57,897 nt of DNA from Lachnospiraceae bacterium (GCA_021199235.1 JAJQIL010000084.1:1-57897), one strand, 5' to 3'; shown: positions 1 to 8,552, counted from the first letter of the stretch. Numbers and translations are program-made. The notes: generated by a model from the sequence alone, not told the origin.

Positions 1-2
1 AT

Positions 3-806
3 ATGATGAAAGGACAGAAAGGAAAGCTGTCCAAGCGCATGACAGATTCGAGCTTCGAGATCATCGGGTATGCCAGAAAGAAGTATCTGATCGAGGAGCA
101 GACCCGGCCGGATACCAGCATTCTCATACGGATATTCGAATATTCGATGCTGCTGGCAGGAAGTACCGGTTCTGTGGAAGACAATATGCTGACGGTATCG
201 CTTCCGAACTGTGCAGTGCTGTTTTTGCGGAGCTCGAGAAATGTACCGGACAAGATGAAGATGAAGCTGGAAGCACCGCTGGGGGAACTGTTGATCGATG
301 TGCTTGTGATGAGGCTTCAGGACTATACTCTGGAGGATATGTTCAGGAAAGATCTGCTGATTCTGTTTCCGTTTTATTTGTTTCGGTTCAGCAATTCCCG
401 GCTTGCTGAATGTGATCAGGATGAGGAGCAGCTGGAGACGATCACGAGTGACTACAGCAGGATGCAGGAGCATCTGACTTGCCTGACAGACAGCGGGAAG
501 CTGAGTGAGTTTGAGAGGTATACGATCCTGTTCCTGTGCAATAAGGTGGTTGAGAGCCTGGCGGGAAAGTATGAAAACGTGTTGAAAGGAGTACAGTCAG
601 TTATGGGCGGAAAAGTGATAGAAACAGACGCAAAGAAGATATTGAATCAGGGAAAGCTGGAAGAACGCGCAAACACTGAGCGTGAGCGGTGCAGAGCGGA
701 TGCGGCGGAACAGAAAGCCAGTATGCTGCAGAAAGAACTGGATGTAGTGAAACAGCAGCTTCGTGATTTACTGCAGGCGCAGGGACCAAAGTTGGCTGAG
801 CAGTAA
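3..806 (+). CDS. Rpn/PD-(D/E)XK nuclease-transposase family protein, 5' end outside window
   Basis: C-terminal 267 residues of a protein of the Rpn (recombination-promoting nuclease) / PDDEXK_2 kind. The stretch RMTDSSFEIIG ... YLIEEQTRPDTSILIRIFEY matches the catalytic core of that family, with Glu and Gln of the E-x-Q motif in IEEQ. The two Met codons at the visible start look internal (they follow where the family has an EH.. segment), so the real start lies upstream of the window. The tail after about residue 205 is a charged coiled coil (ERCRADAAEQKASMLQKELD). The last 65 residues are nearly identical to those of the damaged copy at 3629-4151. Family members are associated with DNA cleavage and recombination; function here is inferred. 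Confidence 0.75.
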   Translation: MMKGQKGKLSKRMTDSSFEIIGYARKKYLIEEQTRPDTSILIRIFEYSMLLAGSTGSVEDNMLTVSLPNCAVLFLRSSRNVPDKMKMKLEAPLGELLIDVLVMRLQDYTLEDMFRKDLLILFPFYLFRFSNSRLAECDQDEEQLETITSDYSRMQEHLTCLTDSGKLSEFERYTILFLCNKVVESLAGKYENVLKGVQSVMGGKVIETDAKKILNQGKLEERANTERERCRADAAEQKASMLQKELDVVKQQLRDLLQAQGPKLAEQ

Positions 807-827
807 TTAAATGATTAGATAACAGAG

Positions 828-854
828 AGAAGAGCCTTCACCGGCTCTTCTTTT
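828..854 (+). terminator. Rho-independent terminator
   Basis: Perfect 9-bp stem agaagagcc / ggctcttct with a 6-nt loop, followed by T residues; it sits 22 bp after the stop of the Rpn-like gene. Confidence 0.85.
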
Positions 855-866
855 AGTAGCATAAAA

Positions 867-905
867 GTGCAGTTGTCAGGACGTAATTACCCATGACGTC
901 TGCAC
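867..905. repeat. Imperfect inverted repeat upstream of ugd
   Basis: Arms gtgcagttgtca (867-878) and tgacgtctgcac (894-905) pair at 10 of 12 positions around a 15-nt spacer. It lies about 45 bp before the ugd start and after the upstream terminator, so it could be an operator, a leader hairpin or a recombinase site. No second copy was found in the window. Confidence 0.4.
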
Positions 906-948
906 TTATTTAATTGGGAAAAATTATGAAAACGGGGGACTTTAAGCA

Positions 949-2181
949 ATGAAAATTACAGTAGCAGGCACAGGTTATGTTGGATTATCGCTGGCGGTGC
1001 TTCTCGCACAGCACCATGAGGTCTATGCGGTGAACAATACGCAGTGGAAGTGCGATCTGATCAACAGCGGGAGGTCGCCGATCCAGGATGCGGAGATTGA
1101 GGAGTATCTGGCGGAGAAGCCGCTGCGCCTGACGGCGACGACGGACCGCGAGCTGGCATATAAGGATGCGGAGATGGTGATCATCGCCACGCCGACGAAT
1201 TATGATACGAAGAATAATTTCTTTGATACCAGCTGTGTGGAGGACGTGATTGAGACGGTCCGGAAGTATAATAAGGATGTGCTGCTGGTTATCAAGTCGA
1301 CGATCCCGGTAGGGTATACCGCTGCCATCCGGGAAAAGTATCAGGATAAGAATATCATTTTCAGCCCGGAATTCCTGCGGGAGTCTAAGGCGCTCTATGA
1401 CAACCTGCATCCGAGCCGCATCATTGTCGGGACGGACCTGAAGGATGAGAAGATGGTGGAGGCGGCGCATACGTTTGCGGAGCTGCTGCAGGAAGGTGCG
1501 ATTGATGAGAATATTCCGGTGCGATACCTTGGGTTTACCGAGGCCGAGGCGGTAAAGCTGTTCGCGAATACGTATCTGGCGGTGCGCGTGGCGTATTTCA
1601 ATGAGTTGGATACCTATGCGGAGATGAAGGGGCTGGATACGCAGGCCATTATTGACGGCGTCTGCCTGGATCCGCGGATCGGGTCGCATTATAACAACCC
1701 GAGCTTCGGCTATGGCGGTTATTGCCTGCCAAAGGACACGAAGCAGCTGCTCGCGAACTATGAGGATGTGCCGGAGACGATGATCCGTGCTGTGGTGGAG
1801 AGCAACCGGACAAGGAAGGATTTTATCGCGAACCGTGTGCTGCAGATTGCGGGGGCGTATCAGGCGAATGAGGAATGGAGCGCGGAGAAAGAAAAGGAAG
1901 TGGTCATTGGCGTTTATCGCCTGACGATGAAGAGCAACAGCGACAATTTCCGTCAGAGCAGCATCCAGGGCGTGATGAAGCGCATCAAGGCAAAAGGCGC
2001 GACGGTGATCATTTATGAGCCAACGCTTGAGGACGGCAGCACGTTCTTTGGAAGTCTTGTGGTGAATGATATGGCAGCGTTCAAGGCAAAAAGTCAGGCG
2101 ATTCTGGCGAACCGCTATGACAGCTGCCTGGATGATGTGAAGGAGAAGGTGTATACACGCGACCTTTATTTCCGCGATTGA
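949..2181 (+). CDS. ugd: UDP-glucose 6-dehydrogenase
   Basis: Oxidises UDP-glucose to UDP-glucuronate with two NAD+, feeding capsule or exopolysaccharide synthesis in the cytoplasm. The 410-residue protein has the Rossmann motif GTGYVG (7-12), the central [11 protein letters not shown] segment, the [13 protein letters not shown] substrate segment and the catalytic Cys259 in [11 protein letters not shown]. Start ATG 949 follows a gggg-type ribosome site. Odd: where the family has an Asp at the end of beta-strand 2 (VDI, binding the NAD ribose), this protein has Asn (AVNN, residue 29). The epimerase that normally acts on the product is next, 155 bp downstream. Confidence 0.95.
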   Translation: MKITVAGTGYVGLSLAVLLAQHHEVYAVNNTQWKCDLINSGRSPIQDAEIEEYLAEKPLRLTATTDRELAYKDAEMVIIATPTNYDTKNNFFDTSCVEDVIETVRKYNKDVLLVIKSTIPVGYTAAIREKYQDKNIIFSPEFLRESKALYDNLHPSRIIVGTDLKDEKMVEAAHTFAELLQEGAIDENIPVRYLGFTEAEAVKLFANTYLAVRVAYFNELDTYAEMKGLDTQAIIDGVCLDPRIGSHYNNPSFGYGGYCLPKDTKQLLANYEDVPETMIRAVVESNRTRKDFIANRVLQIAGAYQANEEWSAEKEKEVVIGVYRLTMKSNSDNFRQSSIQGVMKRIKAKGATVIIYEPTLEDGSTFFGSLVVNDMAAFKAKSQAILANRYDSCLDDVKEKVYTRDLYFRD

Positions 2182-2289
2182 TGCGGCAGAAGATGGGAAA
2201 CTCTGCAGATGGTTTGTATTTGAAATATGAATTGTGTGTTCTGATGGAAAAATCTGTGGTTCCTGTGAAAACAGGAGGTGCAGGTTTCT

Positions 2290-2316
2290 ATGATGCGCAC
2301 TTTTTTAAATGAGTAG
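2290..2316 (+). CDS. Possible 8-codon leader peptide upstream of the epimerase
   Basis: A strong ribosome site (aggaggtg, about 2273-2280) is followed at normal spacing by ATG ATG and a frame of eight codons ending in TAG. The downstream epimerase itself has only a weak ribosome site. The peptide could be a translated leader that affects epimerase expression, or chance; nothing else supports it. Confidence 0.3.
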   Translation: MMRTFLNE

Positions 2317-2336
2317 GGCGAGGGCTTGTAGTATAT

Positions 2337-3422
2337 ATGAAAAATAATATTGATTTACAGGACAAAACTATCCTGATTACAGGTGCAGCCGGCTTTATTG
2401 GGGCCAATCTTACCCTGCGGCTTTTGCAGTCTGTGCAGCCGGTGAAGCTGATCGGCATTGACAACATGAATGATTATTACGATGTATCTTTGAAGAAGTA
2501 TCGTTTGCGTCAGATTGAGGATCTGGCGCAAAGCGTTTCCGGGACATTTCAGTTCGTTGAGGCCAGCATTTCGGATAAAGCGGTTGTGCAGGTGCTGTTT
2601 CAGATTTATAAACCAGATATTGTGGTAAATCTGGCTGCACAGGCGGGCGTTCGTTACAGTATTACCAACCCGGACGTTTATATTGAATCGAATCTGGATG
2701 GATTTTATAATATTCTGGAAGCCTGCCGTCATTCTTATGATAATGGCCAAAAAGGGGTGGAGCATCTGGTATACGCGTCGTCCTCCTCGGTCTACGGCTC
2801 GAATAAGAAGGTGCCGTATTCTACCGAGGACAAGGTGGACAATCCGGTGTCACTTTATGCGGCCACGAAGAAATCCAATGAGCTGTTCGCCCACGCGTAT
2901 TCCAAGCTGTACAACATTCCGTCCACGGGGCTGCGCTTTTTTACGGTATATGGCCCGGCAGGGCGGCCGGACATGGCGTATTTTGGCTTTACGGATAAGC
3001 TGCGCAGGGGAGAGAAGATCCAGATCTTTAATTATGGAAATTGCAAACGCGATTTTACCTATATTGATGACATTGTGGAGGGTGTATTCCGTGTAATGCA
3101 GCGTGCACCAGAGCGTTTGAATGGCGAAGATGGTCTGCCGCTGCCACCGTATGCGGTGTATAACATCGGCAATAACCATCCGGAGAATCTGTTGGAGTTT
3201 GTTGATATCCTGCAGCAGGAACTAATTCGTGCCGGGGTTCTTCCGGAGACGTATAATTTTGAGGCGCATAAGGAACTGGTGCCGATGCAGCCGGGGGACG
3301 TGCCGGTTACGTATGCGGATACTTCGGCGCTGGAGCGGGATTTTGATTTCAAACCAGGTACCAGCTTACGAGAAGGTCTGAAAAAATTTGCTGAATGGTA
3401 TAGGGAGTTCTATGGGGAATAG
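2337..3422 (+). CDS. NAD-dependent epimerase, UDP-glucuronate 4-epimerase type
   Basis: Extended short-chain dehydrogenase of 361 residues. Visible motifs: GAAGFIG nucleotide-binding loop (16-22), the YASSSSVYG strand, the catalytic Tyr-Lys pair in YAATK, and RFFTVYGPAGRPDMA, typical of UDP-glucuronate 4-epimerases (galacturonate formation). It follows ugd, which makes UDP-glucuronate, so the pair would supply UDP-glucuronate and UDP-galacturonate for a surface polysaccharide. The ribosome site before ATG 2337 is weak. Other sugar-nucleotide epimerases of the GalE superfamily are possible, but the motif set favours glucuronate. Confidence 0.88.
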   Translation: MKNNIDLQDKTILITGAAGFIGANLTLRLLQSVQPVKLIGIDNMNDYYDVSLKKYRLRQIEDLAQSVSGTFQFVEASISDKAVVQVLFQIYKPDIVVNLAAQAGVRYSITNPDVYIESNLDGFYNILEACRHSYDNGQKGVEHLVYASSSSVYGSNKKVPYSTEDKVDNPVSLYAATKKSNELFAHAYSKLYNIPSTGLRFFTVYGPAGRPDMAYFGFTDKLRRGEKIQIFNYGNCKRDFTYIDDIVEGVFRVMQRAPERLNGEDGLPLPPYAVYNIGNNHPENLLEFVDILQQELIRAGVLPETYNFEAHKELVPMQPGDVPVTYADTSALERDFDFKPGTSLREGLKKFAEWYREFYGE

Positions 3423-3467
3423 AGCCATGATATTTGAGGAAAAATGACATTTTTTAGCAAAAACCGG

Positions 3468-3496
3468 ATGACATTCTGCAATGTTTGTGATAGTAT
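3468..3496 (+). promoter_or_regulatory. Putative sigma-A promoter before the damaged Rpn copy
   Basis: -35 ATGACA (3468-3473), 17-nt spacer, -10 TAGTAT (3491-3496). It lies downstream of the epimerase and upstream of the broken Rpn-like gene. Confidence 0.45.
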
Positions 3497-3628
3497 ATGT
3501 TTGACAGCGGGATTCCAGACTTCCGCTGACCTGCAGCTGTTGACAGACATGTCCGTTTCTATAACGCCAGGAGACGGCACTACAGGAAATGGAGGGGATA
3601 TCCATAGATTACAAAGTGAGTTGTACCG

Positions 3629-4151
3629 ATGGTGCAGGCGTTACGAAAGATAAAAAAAGTCTGGAAAATACGGAAGATAAAGGAAAAACTACAGAACTTG
3701 CTTGTGGAAGAAACCAGCCCAGGCCGGAGAAAAACAAAACACGTAGCCGATGTGTACGACAATGTATATCGGACGTTACTGGACGATTGCCCGCAGCTTT
3801 TGATTCCGCTTGTGAATGAGATTTTCGACGAGCATTTTACAAAAGAGGATAAAGTAGTATTTTCAAAAGATATACATATAATGAGGAGTGCAGTCAGTTA
3901 TGGGCGGTAAAGTGATTGAGACAGATGCAAAGAAGATATTGAATGACGGAATAAACAGGGGTAAGATTGAAGGAAAGATTGAAGGAAAGATTGAAGGAAG
4001 GCGCGAAGAACGTGTAAACACAGAACGTGAGTGCCGCAGGGCGGATACAGCCGAACAGAAAGCCAGTATGCTGCAGAAAGAACTGGATGCGGTGAAACAG
4101 CAGCTTCGTGATTTACTGCAGGCGCAGGGACCAAAACTGGCAGAGCAGTGA
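3629..4151 (+). pseudogene. Internally deleted, frameshifted Rpn/PD-(D/E)XK family gene
   Basis: The first part (3629 to about 3875) encodes the family N-terminus, including DVYDNVYRTLLDDCPQL and IPLVNEIFDEHFTKEDKVVF. At about 3875-3890 it joins directly, in another frame, to the C-terminal tail (QSVMGGKVIETDAKKIL ... LQAQGPKLAEQ), which is almost identical to the tail of the copy at 3-806. About 200 codons carrying the nuclease core are missing. The tail could still be translated from an internal ATG at 3888 or 3900. Read as a decayed paralogue rather than an active enzyme. Confidence 0.8.
3963..3998 (+). repeat. Three tandem 12-bp units (KIEG)
   Basis: Three perfect copies of aagattgaagga, coding for (KIEG)3. 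The related tail at 3-806 has only one comparable unit (GKLEE), so the number differs between the paralogues. Confidence 0.9.
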
Positions 4152-4190
4152 CCTGCAGTGCTTTGCGACGACAAATATCTGTAATCGAAA

Positions 4191-4220
4191 TAAGGGCCTT
4201 ATCGCAAGGCTCTTATTTTT
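4191..4220 (+). terminator. Rho-independent terminator
   Basis: Ten-bp stem taagggcctt / aaggctctta with one G-U pair and a 5-nt loop, followed by TTTTT. It closes the broken Rpn-like gene. Confidence 0.85.
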
Positions 4221-4249
4221 GTGGTGAAAAAGCGAAATGGACGGAAACT

Positions 4250-4822
4250 ATGAGCAATCTCTACGGATACATAAGAGAATCAGAAAAACAGAGCGCGGAG
4301 AATCAGATTCCCGCGATACGGGAATACGGCGTGGAGGATTCCCGCATCTATAAAGACAGACGGAATGATTTTTCGGCTTATCAGCGTCTTCTCGATACGA
4401 TCCGTTCGGGCGACACGGTTGTCCTGAAAAGTCTTGACCGGCTTGGAGACAGCTACGATGACATCATTGTCAGATGGGAGAAGATCACGAAGGAGCATGA
4501 TTCGGCGATCGTTGTTCTGGATATGCCGCTGCCGGATACGGCAAAGGCGCTGAGCGGGCAGTTCGTTTCGGAACTTGTGCTGGATGTTTTGAAGTACGCG
4601 GAGCGGAATCAGAAAGCCCTCCGTCGTCAGAGGCAGAGTGAGGGGATCAGGGCGGCACAGGAACGAGGAGTCAAATTTGGCTCACCGTCCAAACAGATTC
4701 CGGAAGAATTTCAGAGAGTGAAAGCGGATTATGAGCGTGGGGAACTGACCGTTACCGGCGCCGCTGCCCGTTTAAATATCAGCAGGGCCACATTTCGAAG
4801 ATGGATGAAGGAGGGGAACTGA
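4250..4822 (+). CDS. Small serine recombinase (resolvase/invertase type)
   Basis: 190-residue protein starting MSNLYGYIRESEKQ. The catalytic Ser lies in YIRES, corresponding to Y-x-R-V-S in resolvases, and the segment LKSLDRLGDSYDDII matches the LDRLGRS.RD.I motif. The C-terminus ends in a helix-turn-helix (TVTGAAARLNISRATFRRWMKEG). It abuts the NusG-like gene, with a TTG start right after its TGA. In Lachnospiraceae and Bacteroidetes such pairs are often found at polysaccharide loci, where recombinase action can flip promoters; that role is inferred. The upstream in-frame ATG at 4148 is inside the preceding terminator region and was not chosen. Confidence 0.88.
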   Translation: MSNLYGYIRESEKQSAENQIPAIREYGVEDSRIYKDRRNDFSAYQRLLDTIRSGDTVVLKSLDRLGDSYDDIIVRWEKITKEHDSAIVVLDMPLPDTAKALSGQFVSELVLDVLKYAERNQKALRRQRQSEGIRAAQERGVKFGSPSKQIPEEFQRVKADYERGELTVTGAAARLNISRATFRRWMKEGN

Positions 4823-5356
4823 TTGTTATATGCACTTTATCATCCGCAGGAAGCGGACACAGGCAATGAAAATGAATGCAATCATATGACGGGAGCATCA
4901 GAATCCAATGCGGATTCCGGTGCTTTCTTTGTATCCCCTGAAATATCCGTTTTCCGGTATACGATCGAACGCATGAGGCATTATCAGGGAGCGTGGCATT
5001 CCGTGACAGCGACGCTGTTTCCGAATTTCCTTTTCATTGAATGCGACGAAGCGGCGGCAGAAGAATTGAAAAAGCAAAATCTGCCGATCGTGCCGATCCC
5101 GGAGGAGTTAACTGAGCTTTTGACGGATTTAAGTGATGAGCAGCATTATATTCCGATGTCGAAGGGAGTCATTCAGGACGGTGTCGCCCACGTCACGGAG
5201 GGGCCACTGACCGGCCAGGACAACCGGATCGTAAGGATCGACCGGCATAAGCGTCTGGCGTGGCTGAAGGTGTCGGAGAACTGGACCCGGAACTTTGCGA
5301 AGGACAGCACCAGCGTGCTGGTGGCCGGGCTGGAGATTACGGAAAGACTGTCATAA
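4823..5356 (+). CDS. NusG-paralogue transcription antiterminator (LoaP/UpxY-like)
   Basis: 177-residue protein with an N-terminal NGN-type domain (LYALYHPQ start; ATLFPNFLFIEC matches the TLFPGY.F. signature) and a C-terminal KOW segment (VTEGPLTGQDNRIVRIDRHKRLAWLKV). This combination matches specialised NusG paralogues that prevent termination in long polysaccharide or polyketide operons. The TTG start at 4823 directly follows the recombinase stop, with gaggggaa as ribosome site, so the two are cotranscribed. Unusually, no polysaccharide operon follows: the next gene is mutS, behind a terminator. It may act in trans or on an operon outside the window. Confidence 0.85.
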   Translation: MLYALYHPQEADTGNENECNHMTGASESNADSGAFFVSPEISVFRYTIERMRHYQGAWHSVTATLFPNFLFIECDEAAAEELKKQNLPIVPIPEELTELLTDLSDEQHYIPMSKGVIQDGVAHVTEGPLTGQDNRIVRIDRHKRLAWLKVSENWTRNFAKDSTSVLVAGLEITERLS

Positions 5357-5467
5357 GTGCAGGCTCTGGTTATATGAATTTAGCAGCAGCTGCATTTAAC
5401 AGACGCAGGGACGGGCAGGAAGAGAAAGAAATCCTGCCTTGAAACACAAATTAAAAAATGATATGAT

Positions 5468-5523
5468 AACGCAGGTGGCACGGGTCGGATTTTGATCCGG
5501 ATAATGCCGCCTGCGTTTTTTGT
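5468..5523 (+). terminator. Long branched terminator hairpin after the antiterminator gene
   Basis: Outer 13-bp stem aacgcaggtggca / tgccgcctgcgtt (one G-U pair) encloses a second stem (cggat/atccg), followed by TTTTTT. It separates the NusG-like gene from mutS. As the first strong terminator downstream it is a candidate target of the antiterminator itself. Confidence 0.85.
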
Positions 5524-5578
5524 TTTCTACGGTACGGATAATGAACGGTTATGATTGATTACGAAGGGGAAATACTTC

Positions 5579-8359
5579 ATGACGGAAGAGAAGATACGTG
5601 AACTGATGCCGCAGCTGACGCCGATGATGCAGCAGTATCTCCAGACAAAGCTGGAGTACATGGACTGCATTCTTTTTTATCGACTGGGCGATTTTTATGA
5701 GATGTTTTTTGACGACGCCCGGACGGCTTCGAAGGAGCTGGAGCTGACCCTGACGGGCAAGGACTGCGGCATGGCGGAGCGTGCGCCGATGTGCGGGGTG
5801 CCCTACCACGCGGTTGACGGATATCTGAATAAGCTGGTTTCCAAAGGATATAAGGTCGCCATCGGTGAGCAGATGGAGGATCCGAAGCTTGCAAAAGGGC
5901 TTGTGAAGCGCGAGGTCATCCGCATTGTCACGCCGGGTACGAATCTGGATGCTCAGGCGCTTGACGAGACGCGCAATAATTATCTGATGTGCGTGGTAAG
6001 GGTCAGCCAGACGCGGACCGGCTCCGAAACGGCAGAACTTTACGGTGTGGCGGTGGCGGATATCTCGACCGGCGAATACCTGATGACGGAAGTGGATTCT
6101 GAGCGGAAACTGCTTGATGAGATCGTCAAATTTTCTCCCTCTGAGCTGATCTGCAATCAGTCTTTTTATGTGAGCGGACTGGATCTTGAGGATATGCGGG
6201 AGCGCCTTGGCATTTCGGTCTTTTCTCTGGAATCCTGGCATTTTGACGACGATTTGTGCACCCGTGTGCTGACGGAGCATTTTCATGTGGCTTCTCTGGA
6301 GGGGCTTGGCATCGCGGATTACACCTGCGGCGTGACCGCGGCCGGTGCGCTTTTAAAATATCTGATGGAGACGCAGAAGACATCGATTGAGAATCTGACG
6401 CGGCTGGTGCCGTATTCGATCGGGAAATATATGATCCTCGACAGCTCGACCAGACGGAATCTGAAGCTGTGTGAGACGCTGCGCGAGAAAAAGAAGAGGG
6501 GCAGCCTTCTCTGGGTGCTGGATAAGACAAAGACGGCCATGGGCGCGCGCCTTCTGCGGAAATATGTGGAGCAGCCTTTGATAGAAAAGGACGAGATCAC
6601 GGCGCGTCTGGATGCTGTGGAAGAGTTAAAAGACAACGCGATCACCCGTGAGGAGCTGCGCGAGTATTTAAATCCGATCTATGATCTGGAGCGACTGATC
6701 AGCCGTATCAGCTATCAGACGGCGAATCCCCGTGACATGATCGCCTTTAAGACTTCGCTTGCCATGCTGCCGCACATCAAATATATTATGAAAAGCCTGC
6801 AGGCTCCGCTGCTTCGCCAGCTGGAAGAGCAGATTGACGAGCTGACCGACGTACATGATCTGATCGAGCGGTCGATTCTGGACGAACCGCCGATCATCAT
6901 CCGCGAGGGCGGCATCATCAAGGATGGCTACAACGAAGAAGTGGATCGGCTGCGCAGCGCGAAAAATGACGGCAAGAGCTGGCTGGCGAAACTTGAGGCC
7001 GAGGAACGCGAAAAGACGGGGATCAAGAATCTTCGCGTGAAGTTCAATAAGGTGTTTGGTTATTATCTGGAGGTCACCAACTCCTATAAGGACATGGTGC
7101 CGGATTATTATACGCGCAAGCAGACGCTTACCAACGCGGAGCGCTACATCACGCCGGAACTAAAGGAGCTGGAGGATACAATCCTGGGAGCGGAGGATCG
7201 TCTGGTTTCTCTGGAATATGCGCTCTATATCGAGGTCCGCTCGCAGGTTGCGGAGCAGATCGTCCGCATTCAGGAGACGGCAAGGGCGATCGCCGGACTG
7301 GATGTGTTTGTTTCTCTGGCGCAGGTTGCGGAGCACAACAATTATGTCAAGCCGACCATCAACGAACGGGGAAGCATTGAGATCAAAAACGGACGTCATC
7401 CGGTCGTGGAAAAAATGATTCCGAACGACATGTTTATCGCGAACGACACGAAGCTGGATAACGGAAAAAATCTTGTGTCTATCATCACTGGCCCGAACAT
7501 GGCCGGTAAGTCGACCTATATGCGCCAGAGCGCACTGATTGTCCTTCTCGCCCAGATCGGCAGCTTTGTCCCGGCGGACAGTGCGAAGATCGGTCTGGTT
7601 GACCGCATTTTCACGCGTGTTGGTGCGTCGGACGACCTTGCCAGCGGCCAGAGTACGTTCATGGTGGAGATGACCGAGGTGGCGAACATCCTGCGCAACG
7701 CGACAAAGGACAGCCTGCTGATTCTTGATGAGATCGGCCGCGGCACCAGCACCTTTGACGGCCTCAGCATCGCCTGGGCGGTGCTGGAGCACATCAGCAA
7801 TCCGAAGCTGCTCGGCGCGAAGACGTTATTCGCGACACATTATCATGAACTGACGGAGCTGGAAGGCAAAATCCCCGGCGTCAACAATTACTGCATCGCG
7901 GTCAGGGAGCAGGGGGACGACATCGTATTCCTGCGCAAGATCATCCCGGGCGGTGCGGACAAAAGCTACGGCATACAGGTGGCCCGCCTGGCCGGTGTAC
8001 CAAAGAGCGTCACCGACCGCGCAAAAGAGCTCGCTGAAGAACTTTCCAATGCTGATATAACAGCATCAGCCAGTCGCGGCGCAGTTTCATCTGATCCTGC
8101 GCAGTCCGCCACCAGTGACGGGGCAGCTCATTCTGTTGACGGTGCAGATGGAAAACCTGCGGAGGAGAAGCCGAAGAAAACACGCACGAAAAAGCCCGAT
8201 CCGGTTGATCTGAACCAGATGTCATTTCTGGAGACCACGACTGATGCGGATGTCCTGAAAGAATTGCAGGAGCTGGATGTGCCGAATATGACGCCGATGG
8301 ACGCGCTCAACACGCTGTATCGGATGCAGGGGAAGCTGAAAAACCGGTGGCAGAAGTGA
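5579..8359 (+). CDS. mutS: DNA mismatch repair protein MutS
   Basis: 926 residues. It recognises mismatches and signals to MutL. Visible: the mismatch-reading Phe-x-Glu in GDFYEMFF (Phe39, Glu41); Walker A GPNMAGKST (from 638); STFMVEM; Walker B LLILDEIGRGTSTFDG; and FATHYHEL. After the ATPase domain comes a low-complexity linker (ITASASRGAVSSDPAQ ... EEKPKKTRTKK), then the short C-terminal dimerisation segment. ATG 5579 is chosen over TTG 5555 because gaagggga lies at correct spacing before it. mutL follows after a toxin-antitoxin insertion. The linker may hold a relic of the dispersed palindromic element (8063-8100). Confidence 0.97.
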   Translation: MTEEKIRELMPQLTPMMQQYLQTKLEYMDCILFYRLGDFYEMFFDDARTASKELELTLTGKDCGMAERAPMCGVPYHAVDGYLNKLVSKGYKVAIGEQMEDPKLAKGLVKREVIRIVTPGTNLDAQALDETRNNYLMCVVRVSQTRTGSETAELYGVAVADISTGEYLMTEVDSERKLLDEIVKFSPSELICNQSFYVSGLDLEDMRERLGISVFSLESWHFDDDLCTRVLTEHFHVASLEGLGIADYTCGVTAAGALLKYLMETQKTSIENLTRLVPYSIGKYMILDSSTRRNLKLCETLREKKKRGSLLWVLDKTKTAMGARLLRKYVEQPLIEKDEITARLDAVEELKDNAITREELREYLNPIYDLERLISRISYQTANPRDMIAFKTSLAMLPHIKYIMKSLQAPLLRQLEEQIDELTDVHDLIERSILDEPPIIIREGGIIKDGYNEEVDRLRSAKNDGKSWLAKLEAEEREKTGIKNLRVKFNKVFGYYLEVTNSYKDMVPDYYTRKQTLTNAERYITPELKELEDTILGAEDRLVSLEYALYIEVRSQVAEQIVRIQETARAIAGLDVFVSLAQVAEHNNYVKPTINERGSIEIKNGRHPVVEKMIPNDMFIANDTKLDNGKNLVSIITGPNMAGKSTYMRQSALIVLLAQIGSFVPADSAKIGLVDRIFTRVGASDDLASGQSTFMVEMTEVANILRNATKDSLLILDEIGRGTSTFDGLSIAWAVLEHISNPKLLGAKTLFATHYHELTELEGKIPGVNNYCIAVREQGDDIVFLRKIIPGGADKSYGIQVARLAGVPKSVTDRAKELAEELSNADITASASRGAVSSDPAQSATSDGAAHSVDGADGKPAEEKPKKTRTKKPDPVDLNQMSFLETTTDADVLKELQELDVPNMTPMDALNTLYRMQGKLKNRWQK
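8063..8100 (+). repeat. Possible degenerate copy of the dispersed coding palindrome (mutS linker)
   Basis: The DNA from 8063 matches the head of the mutL copy at about 20 of 26 positions, and the translation ASASRGAVS parallels ASANRGAIS in MutL. The right arm is not preserved. Tentative. Confidence 0.35.
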
Positions 8360-8427
8360 CTTTTTTGAAAAAAAGAACAGGATTTTGACAGGATGAATTA
8401 AAGTAATCAAATACTGGAAATTAGCAA

Positions 8428-8456
8428 TTGACATAAATGAAGCAGCATGCTATTAT
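8428..8456 (+). promoter_or_regulatory. Promoter of the putative antitoxin RNA
   Basis: -35 TTGACA (8428-8433), 17-nt spacer, -10 TATTAT (8451-8456); near-consensus. Predicted start about 8463. There is no + strand gene before mutL, but a terminator comes 45-90 nt later, which is the layout of a small RNA. Confidence 0.75.
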
Positions 8457-8462
8457 CTGATT

Positions 8463-8552
8463 TAGAAGAAGTGCTGCCGATAGACGGTTAGTCCGATTAT
8501 ATTGTGTCAAAAATAACCGCTTAGTTTATCAGACTTGGGGCGGTTATTTTTG
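8463..8552 (+). ncRNA. Putative antisense antitoxin RNA of a type I toxin-antitoxin locus
   Basis: About 90 nt, from the predicted start to the shared hairpin and T-run. It converges on the toxin mRNA and overlaps its 3' end (8508-8552), including the last toxin codon and the stop. Its 5' part contains gtgctgcc...cggttagtcc, which is also at the 5' end of the toxin mRNA. Both ends could form a small hairpin (ctgcc pairing with ggtag or ggttag). Extent and function are inferred from promoter and terminator positions. Confidence 0.6.
8508..8552. terminator. Bidirectional terminator shared by toxin mRNA and antitoxin RNA
   Basis: Perfect 13-bp stem caaaaataaccgc / gcggttatttttg around a 19-nt loop. 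Both arms carry A- or T-runs, so it can end transcription in either direction. The left side of the right arm contains the toxin stop codon (minus strand). Confidence 0.8.

Noticed and set aside
867-905. Inverted repeat before ugd as a phase-variable invertible promoter
   Set aside because: No matching second site in the window and no promoter between two copies; kept only as an inverted repeat.
985-1689. Long antisense frame opposite ugd (and similar ones opposite mutS, leuA, miaA and the ABC-F gene)
   Set aside because: They mirror strongly conserved genes, are rich in Arg/His/Leu as expected of shadow frames, and lack ribosome sites.
1830-1900. Possible further copy of the palindromic element in ugd (IANR...NEEW)
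   Set aside because: Only an 11-base match (atgaggaatgg) to the minE copy; arms and spacing do not fit.
3589-3819. Alternative frame at the start of the damaged Rpn-like gene
   Set aside because: Lacks the family residues, which are in the frame beginning at 3629.
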